Positions 21,314 to 33,345 of a stretch of 64,000 nt of DNA are shown one piece after another. Position numbers and translations under genes: made by a program. The stretch comes from Laccaria trichodermophora. Lineage: Eukaryota; Basidiomycota; Agaricomycetes; Agaricales; Hydnangiaceae. The stretch lies in contig JACTVC010000008.1 of assembly GCA_018417955.1 (NCBI GenBank), positions 930,001-994,000 of the forward strand. The letters run 5' to 3'. Below the pieces are notes generated by a model. That model saw nothing but the letters and a program-made list of their open reading frames with translations. It was not told where the DNA came from and searched no databases. Every line of letters starts with the position of its first letter. Position 1 is the stretch's first letter.

Positions 21314-22834
21314 ATGAGCCAACTCCCAACACCCACTATTATATCAGATCTACCTCCCGAAATCTTATCCTCAATCTTCCTTCTCAACACACCTTCAGAT
21401 TCATGCTGTCAAATCGACGACCGTGTTAAAAATCTTCAAGACATAAGCAGACACACCTCCCAGGTCTGCCGCCAATGGCGCTCTTTGGTGCTGGAGAATC
21501 CAATCATCTGGAGCCGAGTTATTGATTTCACTCGTGGATCTCACCAATGGACAGAGGAACTTTTAAGAAGGGCATCAGACTACCCTCTTACTTTGACTTC
21601 TCGCTACCGCTCGCTATCGTTAGATATTTTGGCGAGAGAGTTGGAACATGTTCCACGGTTTGGTCGATACCAAGGCAAATTCACGGCGAAAACCTGGCCA
21701 CTGGTTGTCGATAAATTTCGGCAGCCCGCTCCCTACCTCGAAGGCCTTTGGCTTCAGGGGAGTGGCAGTGACCAATGCAAACTTCCTGCCAAGATTTTCA
21801 GTGGGAATGCACCCCGTTTGTGTCAGCTCTGGCTTCAACTCTGCAGCTTACAGGGCGACCTACCATATTTTGCACAGCTTATCCTCCTATCCGTATCGCA
21901 GGTGTCATTGCGAAACCCTCCGCCCAAAAAGTGGCTTGACATTTTATCACGCATGAAATTTCTCACCCATCTGCAGCTCATGGACTCAAACATAGGAACC
22001 GAATCTCATGCAGGCGTTTGTCTACCAAACCTCGAAGATATCACACTGGCGGCGTCGCTGAGCGAAGCCAGCGCGTTCCTCTCATCCCTCATCCTGAAAC
22101 CGACCTGTAGTATGAGGGTGGGCATCCAGAAATCTTGCCCAGGAAGAGACCTTGACGTCACCGCAGGGATTATTGTGCAGAAGTTCCAAGTTTACTTCTC
22201 CAAGGCCACCGAATCCGATCCCCCTCTCTACCTCCATTTCAACAGGGGCTATTTTTTTGTCAGCAATCGTGTTACCTCCCCCACTGGGGCTCCATCGGAA
22301 CCAGAGACCCGTCCGTATGTCTCCTTCCATGTATCTTGGCCCTTTCTCGAGAGCGGCCTGCTGCCCACCTTGCCACACGTGTCTTCGGCTTTTGCTGGCC
22401 TACTTTCACAAGTCACTTCTCTCGAATTATTCCTCAGCCCCCAACTCTCAGCCACAACACATTCAGCCATCGCCAATGTCCTACAACAAGTAAAGAATGT
22501 GACCTCGCTTGTCCGTTTGGATAAACAGACAGTGGATGTATTTTTACAGCTGGAAGGAGTCAAGCGCCCAATCAGCACTCAAACTAAGGGGGACCTTATA
22601 TTTCCCTGTCTACGCACAATCGATTTCATCGATCTAAGGATACCATCGGATGCGGGCGCCGACCCTACCACTCAATCCCTCGTAGACTTCATTCGCTACA
22701 GAATCAGCATCGCAGGTCCCTTGAAGGAGGTTTACTTTGCAAATCTATCTGATGTTAGCCGGGTTCAAAATGAAATGGAATGTCTGGGGGAAACCGGGGT
22801 GCTGGTGGCCATGGCCCAAAGGGAAGGGGTTTGA
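21314..22834 (+). CDS. F-box protein with LRR-like C-terminus
   Basis: A single exon of 506 residues. The F-box lies near residues 10-60 (ISDLPPEILSSIFLLNTP, then SQVCRQWRSLVLENPIIWSR), typical of the large Agaricomycete F-box family. The rest is leucine-rich without strict repeats. The F-box should bind Skp1 in an SCF ubiquitin ligase while the C-terminus recruits substrate; the target is unknown. ATG 21314 is used; a frame extending three codons upstream begins with TTG only. Confidence 0.85.
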   Translation: MSQLPTPTIISDLPPEILSSIFLLNTPSDSCCQIDDRVKNLQDISRHTSQVCRQWRSLVLENPIIWSRVIDFTRGSHQWTEELLRRASDYPLTLTSRYRSLSLDILARELEHVPRFGRYQGKFTAKTWPLVVDKFRQPAPYLEGLWLQGSGSDQCKLPAKIFSGNAPRLCQLWLQLCSLQGDLPYFAQLILLSVSQVSLRNPPPKKWLDILSRMKFLTHLQLMDSNIGTESHAGVCLPNLEDITLAASLSEASAFLSSLILKPTCSMRVGIQKSCPGRDLDVTAGIIVQKFQVYFSKATESDPPLYLHFNRGYFFVSNRVTSPTGAPSEPETRPYVSFHVSWPFLESGLLPTLPHVSSAFAGLLSQVTSLELFLSPQLSATTHSAIANVLQQVKNVTSLVRLDKQTVDVFLQLEGVKRPISTQTKGDLIFPCLRTIDFIDLRIPSDAGADPTTQSLVDFIRYRISIAGPLKEVYFANLSDVSRVQNEMECLGETGVLVAMAQREGV

Positions 22835-22849
22835 TCATCACCGAGAGCT

Positions 22850-23115
22850 CAGACGGGGTGCATGGCCTGAAAAGTATTAACGTTTCAAAACTTTTCAGAA
22901 CTTACCTCATGCGTGGCAATGCCATCTCGTCACTCGTCGAGCGTGCAACTCACCTGATATTTTGGCCTCCATGTCGCTGCTCACCGATCTGGTGGTCCTA
23001 GACGTAAATATCGAAACTCTTGTCGAAACTTTACTGTTGGACCAAACTTTTTACGCGAGGCAAATAATGTGACATCCCTTAGTTTGGATGTACTGATAGC
23101 AGAGAAGTACTAGGG
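22850..23115 (+). pseudogene. Remnant of a second F-box/LRR gene
   Basis: Short frames directly after the F-box gene read SLLTDLVVLDVNIETLVE and NVTSLSLDVLIAEKY, the second echoing NVTSLVRLDKQTVDVF of the intact gene upstream. Frames are broken and there is no start. It is probably the tail of a tandem duplicate. Confidence 0.35.
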
Positions 23116-23254
23116 GCCCCTGCCGTAGTCTATTCATTTGTAGGTCTGAGCCCCAATACTTAGTATCATCGCTAGCAAGGTGGGAGAATTCGAATCAGTG
23201 ACTTTCTGTGTCACGCTCGCGTTACGTCACACCGGGTTTTCCTGAGCTCTGTCC

Positions 23255-26200
23255 ATGATTAGTCGGGTGACAGTCTGTCCTCGTATCTTACTTTCAAAAT
23301 GCACACCTAGGACATACATTTCAAGGCGCAACCTATTTTCAAGCGCTGTTCGACTTTCAGACGAAGAACCATCATCATCGTCAACAAATGAAGCGCCATT
23401 AGACAGCAAGGCGTACTCGAAGACACTTCTTCTTCCAAAGACATCTTTTCCGCTATGGAGCAACCCACCGGAAGTGGAGGGTCAATATAGGTCGATTACT
23501 TGCGATAACTTGTACCGATGGCAGGTGCGAGAGGGTTTTTGGTCGTCCGATTCTGTTGTCATGTTGACTGGCTTCCGTTCAAGTGGAACAACGCGAAGGG
23601 CCCTCTCTTCGTTTTGCATGATGGACCTCCTTACGCGAATGGAGATTTGCATATGGGTGCGTTTCTCCCCTTTTAAGTCTTTTGAGAGATTTTTGTGACG
23701 CTTCTATTTAGGCCACGCGTTGAACAAGATCCTCAAAGACATCATCAACCGCTATCACGTTTCTCTCGGACACAGAGTCCAGTACGTTGCAAAATGCGTT
23801 GCCGGTATTCTGCGTACATAATATATGCTGTCAGTTATGTCCCAGGGTGGGACTGTCATGGTCTTCCCATCGAAAACAAGGCTTTACAGGACCTCAACGT
23901 ACGTTTCTAATTCTCATTTCAAGTTGGCCCGTGTCTTTTGAGTAACCAACTGCGTACTCTCTCAGCGCTCATTTTCCGCATTATCTTCTGGCGATATTAG
24001 AAATGCGGCAAGGGACACCGCTCTTCGCGAAATTTCATCTCAAAAATCCCAGTTTCAAGCCCTCGGTATCATGGCTGATTGGAGTTCGGAGGAGGGGACG
24101 TACCGGACGCTAGGTATGGCTTTCCTTAGTAGTAGGGGGTCAACATTAGGACTGACTTTCGTGGTTCAGACCATAGTTATGAGATGCGTCAACTACGAAT
24201 CTTTCAAAAGATGGTGGAGAAAGGTTCGATTTGTTCCCGTAAAGAAGGCCTTTTTTCCTCACGTCAGGTTTCCTCTAGGCATGATTTACCGACACTACCG
24301 GCCCGTGCACTATTCTCCTTCCTCACGTTCTGCTCTGGCAGAAGCGGAACTGGTGTACAAGGACGATCATGTTTCGCACTCTGTGTTCGTGAAGTTCCAG
24401 GTTGACAGGGAGTCTCCAATTCAAAGTGATACGTTGAAGCAACTCTTAGCGACGGAAACTTCGGTCAACTTGCTTGTCTGGACAACGACACCGTGGACGC
24501 TTACAGCGAATATGGTAGGTTGGCCTGGCAATGCCCATCAATGTTGACGTCGAATTAACTGTATTGTTATAGGGCATCGCTATCAACCCTGAACTCACCT
24601 ACGCTGCTGTAAAAACTATAGAGAAGGAACCCAAAGGCGATGTCATCATTGTGTCTTATGACAGGCTAGAACACTTGACACCTGTGATTGGGCAGACCGA
24701 CCTTCTCATAACCTTCAAAGGTCAGATTCACCTCCACAGTGTTGCGAAGTACTCAATCGTCGGATAGGTTCGGAGCTGATTGACCTTCGGTATACCCCAA
24801 TCTTCTCGAAGTTGGCGCCGGCCTCTGAACCTCTCAACATCATCTCTGCGTCACACGTCACTGCGGAATCCGGTACGGGTCTCGTACACTGCGCTCCAGC
24901 GCACGGTGCAGAGGATTATCACGCTTTCTTGTCACTTGGCCTTATCTCTACATCACATAACATCATATGTCATGTTGACAAGGAAGGCCAATTCAACCGG
25001 GATGTGGCTGATGTCGTTGGGGACGATGCAGCTGGGAAACTTGTTGGCCGTGCAGTTCTCACAGATGGTTCAAGGTCCGTGGTGGAGCTGCTCCGAGAAA
25101 TGGGCAGTCTTGTCAAGATACAGCGGGTCAAGCACCGGTATCCTTACGATTGGAAGACCAATGAGCCTATCATTGTTACGTTGGTTGTTCTCTTTCAACA
25201 TTGACCGTTGTAGTAATCTAAAGCTCCTTTTCGATAGTGCAACGTCCCAGTGGTTCGCAAATCTCGATGATATCAAGGACAAGGCGTTGGTTGCTCTCGG
25301 AAATGTGTCCTTCTTCCCGCCTGTTTGTGCGTCTCTTTTCGTTGTTCGCCCTTTTAGGCCTCTTTGACGGCCACGCTTAACAGCTCAGAATCGACTCGAG
25401 TCCTTCGTCCGCTCACGTTCTGAATGGTGCATCTCTCGTCAACGAGTATGGGGCGTTCCCATTCCTTCTCTGCATCATATAGAGAAAGAAACAGCAATTC
25501 TCGATTCCCCGACACTGGAACATATCCTCAACGTCTTGGAAGAGAAAGGCGTGGCCCACTGGTGGGATGGACCTGTTGAGGATTTCCTCACCACCGCCCT
25601 TTTACAGCAAGCGCCCGCATCGTCATGGCGCAAGGGAACTGACACCATGGACGTCTGGTTTGACAGCGGCACGTCCTGGTCAATGCTGCCTGAGATGGGT
25701 GTTGGAAAAGATGACACTACCGGCCGCAAGTTCGACGCTGATGTGTGTTTGGAGGGATCTGACCAGCACCGAGGATGGTTCCAGAGCCAATTGTTGACCT
25801 CCGTTGGCGCAGCACCCGCGGATAGCGAGCCAGCCAGCCCCTATGGTGCATTGATCACTCACGGTATGGTGTTAGACGAAAAGGGGAAGAAGATGAGCAA
25901 ATCGCTTGGTAACATTATCAGTCCCCTCACAGTCATCAACGGTGGAAAGGTTGGAGTTGCTCCACCTGTATCGTGGTGCCTTCCACTTACTGCTCTTCTT
26001 TCCAGGATAAGAAGTTGGAGCCAGTGTATGGTGCAGACGTCTTGAGACTCTGGGTTGCCACTATCGATTACTGGCGTGATGTGTCCATCGGCCCAACGGT
26101 TCTGGCACAAGTGGCTGAATCCATGCGGAAGATCCGTAATTCTGCAAGATTTTGTCTCGGGAACATCGGAGACGAGAAGACGTTCAAGAGAGTGCCATGT

Positions 26201-27368
26201 GAAAAGATGGGTTTAGTGGGTTTTCTTTCTTCTTTCCTCTCATTTCGCAGCGATTCTCACCTTCACGCAGGCTGAGAGATACGTTATGCATGAACTGTAC
26301 CAGTTAGAGCAGACTGCATTGGAAGCGTATGCATCCTTTAATTTCCTGAAAGGTCTTGTGTCTCCCTCATTCTTGCGACGTTGGCTGACGCCATCTTGTA
26401 TAGTGGTCAACGCCCTCTCGCACTTTGCCAACATCACACTATCTTCTCTCTATTTCGACATCACCAAAGATTGCCTGTATGCTGATACCCCCGGAGGTCA
26501 ACAACGTAGAGCTGTTATGACAGTCCTTGAACACGTTTGTGTCATCATCATTCATCATATCTATTGGTAATAAACGTTCTGCAGATTCTAACAACGATGA
26601 CCAAAGTCATGGCGCCCATCCTACCTCACCTCGCTGAGGAAATCCACGCCCATTGGAAGGCTGACGGCAAGTCAGTTTTCACGACGCCATGGATCCCATT
26701 GGTACGCGTGAGGCAATAAACTCCGATCTTTGGTTCTCACCGCATCGTAGGATCCTCAATGGAAAGATCTACATGCGTCGCGGGACATGAGTTCCCTCTT
26801 TGCTGTCCGCGACGCTGTACTCGCCCTGCTTGAGCACGCTCGTGGAAAAAAGTCTGTCCAGTTGTTCATCAGCCCTCGTGATATCTAACGAAACGGCTAG
26901 GAATATGAAGAGTTCTCTTGAAGCTGAGATCGACATCATCTTTCCTGAAAACGTCTCCCAGGGTGAAAATGCATTTTTAGATGTAATTCGAAAAGAAGGT
27001 TTGGTCCAAATGGCATTTTTCATGTTACTGTCCAGCTAAGTCCACACTCCAGAAAAATTCCTCAAGACCCTATTCATAGTTTCCAATGCATTGATTGTGG
27101 AGGAGGAATACATCGGCTCGTATGACGATCCCCACTATGCTCCCACTTGGCTATACAAAACCAGCATAGCGATACCAGGTAAGCCTCTCTACACCCCTTC
27201 CTTTCGATGAGCCATCCGAAAGCCCTTCCTCTAGGTCTTGATGAGGATGTGCGCCTGCATCTCCATGTGCGGTCACCTATCCTTCAGAAATGTCCTCGTT
27301 GCTGGACATATACCCGACCAGAGGAACAGAACCTCTGCAAGCGGTGTAAGAAAGTACTTCGTCAATGA
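23255..27368 (+). CDS. ISM1: Isoleucyl-tRNA synthetase, mitochondrial
   Basis: Nineteen exons (23255-23524, 23584-23656, 23712-23781, 23835-23898, 23966-24113, 24170-24223, 24279-24514, 24573-24720, 24768-25179, 25238-25322, 25389-25949, 26006-26215, 26271-26352, 26404-26534, 26585-26701, 26751-26851, 26901-26998, 27053-27178, 27235-27368) with consistent phases give 1039 residues, close to yeast Ism1. It is class I: HMGH in [27 protein letters not shown], the editing-domain [13 protein letters not shown], the KMSKS loop in [11 protein letters not shown], and a C-terminal zinc finger CPRCW...LCKRC. The first ~30 residues are Arg/Ser-rich and lack acids, as a mitochondrial presequence. It charges tRNA-Ile in the matrix. 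The acceptor of exon 11 (25388) is the least certain boundary. Confidence 0.95.
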
Positions 27369-27478
27369 TAACTCTGCATTCGGAAACCCCAATTCATCTA
27401 CTGATTCGCGTTTGAGGTGCTTTGTTTTATGAGAGAATGGGGCGGCTTCATCATCAACCCCGTCAATGTAACCAATCT

Positions 27479-27896
27479 GCGAAGGTCATGCATCTCCCAG
27501 TGACCACCTTGTCCATGCGAAGCCGTTTGGTGAAGAGTCTTCCATGCAAGTGGCAGGTGGCGACACAGTAGACAAGTTATGCAAACGCAAGTCGTTTTTT
27601 TCACAGCTTCGATCTCATTCCGACAGGAAGAGGAGCAACACTCTGAGTCACGTTGGGAAACCGAGAAACCAGTGTCGAGAATGCCTAAGCGGCGCAGAAC
27701 TTCGGATTCAGACGAAGGGAGATGGGAAGCGATCTTGAAGAGTAACTCTGGCGAGGATTCGGACGTTCAAGACGCAGTCTTTCAACAAGAAAACGAAAAG
27801 GGTCAAAGCACGTGAAAAAAAGGACATTGACAAACCACGCTCCGTAGACGTGGACAAAGTGGACATGGACACTCAGACCCATGTATCTACTCATTG
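27479..27896 (+). CDS. Possible small charged protein, unrecognised
   Basis: After the IleRS stop, ATG 27479 opens a short exon ending at a GT near 27561. A following frame is Glu/Arg-rich with PKRRRTSDSDEGRWEAILK, and a last frame ends DVDKVDMDTQTHVSTH and a stop at 27896. Joining the last two needs an intron near 27740-27780. A bipartite basic stretch suggests a nuclear protein. It could also be a relic. No family recognised. Confidence 0.3.
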
Positions 27897-27924
27897 AAAA
27901 TCAACGCAGTTTATGGTGATTCCG

Positions 27925-29235
27925 TCAACCATTCGCCACGGACAAGATGCCCCGAGCAGCCACGTTGGGCAGATTCTTTTCTAGCAAAGATAGCGCCCAT
28001 TTCCTACACTTTGGCACGCGAAATTCAACTGTTTCGAGACTTGCAAAACGAGGCAAGGCGAGGGTGTGCTCGATTTCCCTCCAGTCGATCGTCTTAAGTG
28101 CTTCGGGTTCGTGCATGAGGAGCTGAAGACTGATTGTGGCAATACTTGGTGAACACAACTGCGCGAGGATTTCGGAGATCTTGTCCCGTGGTGGGGGTCC
28201 CCTTCCTTCCCATTGACTGACCTGCAGATGGCTGATATAAAGCGTCTGAAGACCTGTGTTGTACACCAGATTGACTGGATAGTCAACGTCAATATAACGG
28301 CGTTATGGGGGGCAGAGCATACAAGGCGACATACCTTTCCTAATGCGGCTGGGTGTGTACAAGCTGAGATGTTTGAGCGTAGGTCCAAGTACGCGCAAGA
28401 AGTTTGCACAAGCGAGCGCGTCATCTGGGCCAAAAGCTCCCCCCACCTCTAGTGACTCTATTGGTTGGGTCGCGCATCTCAACATCCAATCAAAGAATTG
28501 CCCCTGTTTCTCCATAAATATTGCCATGTGCCGAAGGCGGGGAGGCAACAGTAGGTTAGGTGCCAGGGATCGTCTAGTTCCCCATGCAATGTCGGTCAGT
28601 GAAAGCCGAACCAAGTTTCGAGGTGCACAAACGACCCCGACAAAATCTGAGAACCCGGGAAAAGACCAACTGCGCAGCTCTAAATCTTCCAGGCTGAGAA
28701 AGCCCTGGAGATGCGAGATGAGCTTTGGGTTCTCGCCATATCCTTTGAACAACGAGAGCTTCATGATCGACGTGAATGTCTTGACATGGCGGAGGACGTT
28801 GTCGAAATGGAAGTCAGGGACCCGTCGACACGATGCGTTGTTCAGTATGAAGAAGTGGTCTATGTGCCCAGTTTGCTTCTGGATGGTGAGATGCCGGATG
28901 TAAGTTCCGATCGTTGTATGCGGGGACGTCACGAGGTCCAGGAACCCTGCTGTATTGCCTGGTTCAATGGTCATCTTCGCATAGAAGTGAACTCTGCATA
29001 GGGAGAGCCAAGTTCGACAGACTCTACTGCATGCTGCGAGCGCCGCTCTATCGTCGCGGAGGTAGTCGATGATGATTTGGACAAGTTCACATGGGAAGTG
29101 ATCTGATATCGTCTCGGACAAGGGGAGGGTAATCGAATGTCTGGGAGGGCTTTGTTTGTGGGTTTTAAGAATGGATCTTGGCGGCGTCACGACGAGGGAT
29201 TGGGCTGGAGGATGGAGTTTGGAGGATACGGCCAT
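27925..29235 (-). CDS. F-box protein with LRR-like repeats
   Basis: Exon 1 is 29235-28335 and exon 2 is 28274-27925; the intron has GTATGT and CAG ends and is in phase 1; 416 residues. The F-box is near residues 42-85 (FPCELVQIIIDYL, CSRVCRTWLSLC). Leucine-rich segments follow, e.g. FLSLEDLELRSWSFPGFSDF and LKHLSLYTPSRIRK, as in LRR-type F-box proteins. It is convergent with the IleRS gene. Predicted to be a substrate adaptor of an SCF ligase; target unknown. The frame is open upstream to 29355 but without an ATG, so 29235 is chosen. Confidence 0.8.
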
Positions 29236-29359
29236 GATAGAAATGTTGGGGACTCGGAACTGCGTAGGAGCGGCCTTGCGGGCTGTCGACTTGTGACTTT
29301 GTTCGATAAATGACCCCTCTAATTGCTCCCAGGTCCGTAGCGGGGTATTTCGCAAATAA

Positions 29360-30396
29360 TCTCCCGAGAATCTTCCAAATTGCCGGGAGTCGAGAGGGTC
29401 AGGTAGGGTCTGGTAAGGAGTTGTCGGAAAGATGGTTGGACTTGTTACTTCAGCACATATGCAGCCATGATGCTGTGCACTGGTTGATAGAGACTCAGGG
29501 TCTCAGGGCGATAACCTGTTATTACTATGGCGACGACGCTGTTGCTGTAGTCGACCGTTTAAGTATGGGGAGATATTCGCTGAAACGGTGAAACCTGTTG
29601 CCAAATATTAATGAGCTAAGGCTCGGGGCCTGGGCCAAGCGGGAGGTACTAGGAAACTGTCTCGATTGACCAGAAACCCAACAGAAACCGTCAATCAATT
29701 CCCGTTAGCCCTTTCGTCGACATCAAGCAGTGACGCCGCTCAAACATGATCCAGCACATGCTACTACGCAGTCAGAGTTGCGGGGCGCTGGGGAGGTGAT
29801 TGGCGCAGATTAAATCTAAGAAGGCAGGGGGATAAGAGGGCGGCGCCGGGCGCGCGGAGTATTTTCGTAGAGAAAGGATAGCTCACGAATCACAATGTGC
29901 GCTACACCATCACGGCAACGCACTGCTTGCTATCGAGAAACCACTCGGGTATCTTTCCGTTTCCGTTCCGTCAGCTCCTTGACGCGAGACGAGTGTCTTG
30001 CTCCTTGTTGTGGGTAAACATACTGCCTGCATTCATGGCCAAGTCCGAGGTGGAGATAAAAGGCCTTCGTGCAGTCGCACACGGAGGCTTAAGAGATGAA
30101 AAGTACTTGATCAACAAATATTTTGAGAGCTCGAGAGATGGCAACTTTTGATCGAGATCATGGTGGTCCGCTAAAAATAACTCTCGAGGAGTGATCAAGT
30201 CAAGCAAAGTCTGACGGTAGCCATCCGCACCCACATGAACGTCGGAACACATCAAAGACACAATGAAAGACTCCTCGGAATCAAGTGCTGTATCTCCCTC
30301 ACCCACCCTTACCCGATCTCAATAACTGCTCTGCAGAAAAACAGGAAATGGCTTCGATTTGCTTCAAATGATTTACAGACAGTCTCCCCACACATC
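29360..30396. other. Intergenic region with a short prolyl-tRNA synthetase-like fragment
   Basis: No supported gene. 29960-30040 resembles 30735-30805, an internal part of the neighbouring ProRS gene (shared text ctccttgacgcgagac and ttgctccttg), with substitutions and small indels. The remainder shows only short frames. Confidence 0.4.
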
Positions 30397-32907
30397 TTAA
30401 TAAGATCGCCCAAACATGGTCCAGCGTTTCGCATCACTACCGCACGCCGGACATTTCGTCTTACCATGCTCGATGGGGGTCCAAGGGGTTTGGTCAAATG
30501 GAATGGCAAGTGACTTGGCACCAGCGGATGGTGCACGCTCGTCCTGTGGTTCGGCACTGAAAAAGAAGAAAATGAGCAGGTCAGCGTCAGAGTACCAAAA
30601 GAACGAGAACGAGGAAAGGATAACTCACGATTTGCCACTACGTTCCTTGATATCATCCTCACAAGCCCCGACTTCACACCACGGCATCACGACGATGCAC
30701 TTGTTGTCGAGCGTGGGGACGACGTCCTTCCAGTCCGTCACCTCCTTGACGCGAGACCAGTATTGCTCCTTGGCGCGATTGAACATGTTGTCTTGGATGA
30801 CCTCGAGGAAATCAGCAACATTCTTGCCAATGTCAGCGAGGGGAAGGGGTTTCTTGTCGCCGTTATCGCGACGAACAGAGAGGGTTTGTTGTTTCTTGAG
30901 GTCGTTGGGTCCTATCTCTAGACGAAGGGGGACACCCTGACATTTACGTGATCAACCATAGCATAAGTCACAACAGAGAAACGGCTATACCTTCTGTTCC
31001 CAGTCATTGAACTTGTAGCCAGGAGTGTATCCCTCACGAAGGTCAGCCTTAGCCCGGACACCAGCCTTCTTCAGCGTCTTGGCCAGTTCCTCGCAAGCAT
31101 CATTGATCTCGGCCCTCTGCTCGTCCGTCGACTTCGCCGTGATACCGCAAGGAACGACAATAACCTGAATACTCGCCACCCTCGGCGGAAGTACCAGCCC
31201 CTGATTATCACCGTGCACCATGACCATCACACCGATCGTGCGCGTCGACAAACCCCACGAGTTCTGCCATACGTACGACTTGGACTTATCAACCGGGTCC
31301 TCCACGAAGATATTGAACATCTCCGGCCTGGAGAAGTTTTGACCTAAACAATGCGATGTGGCCGCTTGTATTCCGCGGCCAGAGGTTGGGATGAATCCTT
31401 CGAGGGTAGTGGTATACAATCCTCCTGCGAATTTCTCCTTCTCCGACTTGATACCTGGGATAACGGGGACGGCGAGGAGATCTTCGTAGACTTGACGGTA
31501 GAGGTCGAGGATCTGTCGCACCTCAGCGTCGGCTTCGGCTTTGGTGAGGAAGGCAGTGTGGCCTTCTTGCCAGAGGAACTCGCGCGTGCGGAGGAATGGT
31601 TGTGGGTTTTTGAATTCCCAACGAACGACGCTATTCCATTGGTTAAGTTTGAGTGGGAGGTCGCGATGACTTCTAATCCATTTGGCGTAGTCTGGACAGA
31701 CGTTAGACATGTCGGAAGGAGATGTCGATAACACGTACAAGGGTACATGGCAGTCTCGGATGTTGGACGGATTGCAATGGGTTCTTCAAGGTCGGAGTTT
31801 CCGCTGCAGATACGTGAACAATGTTTCTTTGCGTAGCTGTGGAAGGAAGCTCACGCCTTCGTCACCCAAGCCACCTCTGGAGAGAATCCCTCTATATGAT
31901 CCTTTTCTCGCTCTAATACAGACTGAGATACGAACATAGGGAAGTACGAGTTTTGAACGCCGAGTTCCTTTATCTGGGTGTTGAACCAAGCTGCAGAAGA
32001 AAACGAATCAGATAAAAGAGGTAAAGCGCCACACGACAACGACTCACTCTGGATCTCCTCCCAGATGCTGTATGACCACGGTTTAAGGATATAACACCCA
32101 CTGACGCTGTAATAGTCTAGCATGTCCGCTTTGAGCAAAACCTACCGCACACGATCAGCATGCATCAGATATATACAAGGCAAACGTACGTTGGTATACC
32201 ATCCGGGGAAATCAACTTCCTTCTTTACTCCAATGGCAATCTGAACGGCACCCTCAATCTTTGCATCTTCTTTCTCCTTCGCTGGAGGTTTTGATGTTTG
32301 AGCAACGGCAGCTGGGGAGGGCGCAGTGGTGTCCAAATCCACCACCTTCGTTTCAGTGGTTTCTAGGCTCTTGAGGTGGGCAACGATGTCTTTTCCTGGA
32401 AGAAAAACGGTGTTGCTGGAGGAGAGGCCGTGGACGGCGAAGAGTGAGGAGGATTCAGCGATCGAGGGATCCAACACCGTGACGATCTTTGAAAATATCG
32501 TGCTGTCGATTGCAAGAGGAGATACTGGAATCAAAATGTTAGATAGTGATTTTAAAATGAGCAACAAGAGACGTACGGGCGTTCTTATCAACTGAAAAAA
32601 ACTCTTTGAGCAGATCCTCCGACGCCAACCGTAGCTCCTTCAGATTCAGCTGCTTTGCAATGGCACCCGAGTTAGTCTCCGTCTCATCGCGAGCAATTAC
32701 GACGACCGGCACTGGGGTAGCTGATTTCGCAGTCTTGGGTTTGTAGACAAGGGTTTTGATGAGCTCAAATGATTTCGGAGAAGATTCATGGGCAACAAGA
32801 GCCTCGCGCCACGCTGCTGGGGATGTGGTTTCGGCATGCGATACTGTAGAATCTGGAGTTATGTTGAGAGCCGAAAATGCACTAGCAATCCTGTCCTGGA
32901 AAGCCAT
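30397..32907 (-). CDS. Prolyl-tRNA synthetase, archaeal/eukaryotic type, with N-terminal YbaK-like domain
   Basis: Eight exons, high to low: 32907-32577, 32524-32190, 32141-32048, 31990-31855, 31803-31739, 31691-30991, 30936-30629, 30556-30397; 709 residues. The N-terminal ~170 residues resemble the YbaK/ProX editing-type domain ([20 protein letters not shown]). A linker rich in Ala/Lys precedes the class II core: [36 protein letters not shown] (motif 2), [20 protein letters not shown] (motif 3). The C-terminus has CxxC-like CPAC and ends FGRSY, the usual ending of eukaryotic ProRS. It charges tRNA-Pro in the cytosol. An in-frame upstream ATG at 33054 adds 49 Arg-rich residues (see findings). 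Divergent from the gene starting at 33346. Confidence 0.93.
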
Positions 32908-33345
32908 GGAGGATGAGAAGAGGCGGAAAGAGGCGTTTGTGTGTGACTCGACGAAATTTGGTCTCCTGACTCTTATCGATATCAGATTTCGTCCCGCCAA
33001 CCTAAACCCGCGAACGCGCAGTAGCTGTCTGGCAGCATGTCGCCCTGCAAGCATGAATTGCAAGGTGAAAGCTTTTTGTTGTGCTGGACGCGAAATTTGC
33101 GCCGTCAACAGGGACCAATGATCGTGTGGATAACCCTGCTGATTATAACCAACTCAACCAATGCTAGAGCATCCTGGACAGCTCTCAACGAGACAACGCT
33201 TTCAACGTTCAGAATTCGACGGCTTATAACTGAGAAATGGGATCATCGTCTTTGCTATAGTGTGATGTTGGGGCAACCGCAGATTGCCCAGAGAGTCGAG
33301 ACGCCAACTCTCTTCTCACACTAATCTTACTATCACCACGGCCAA

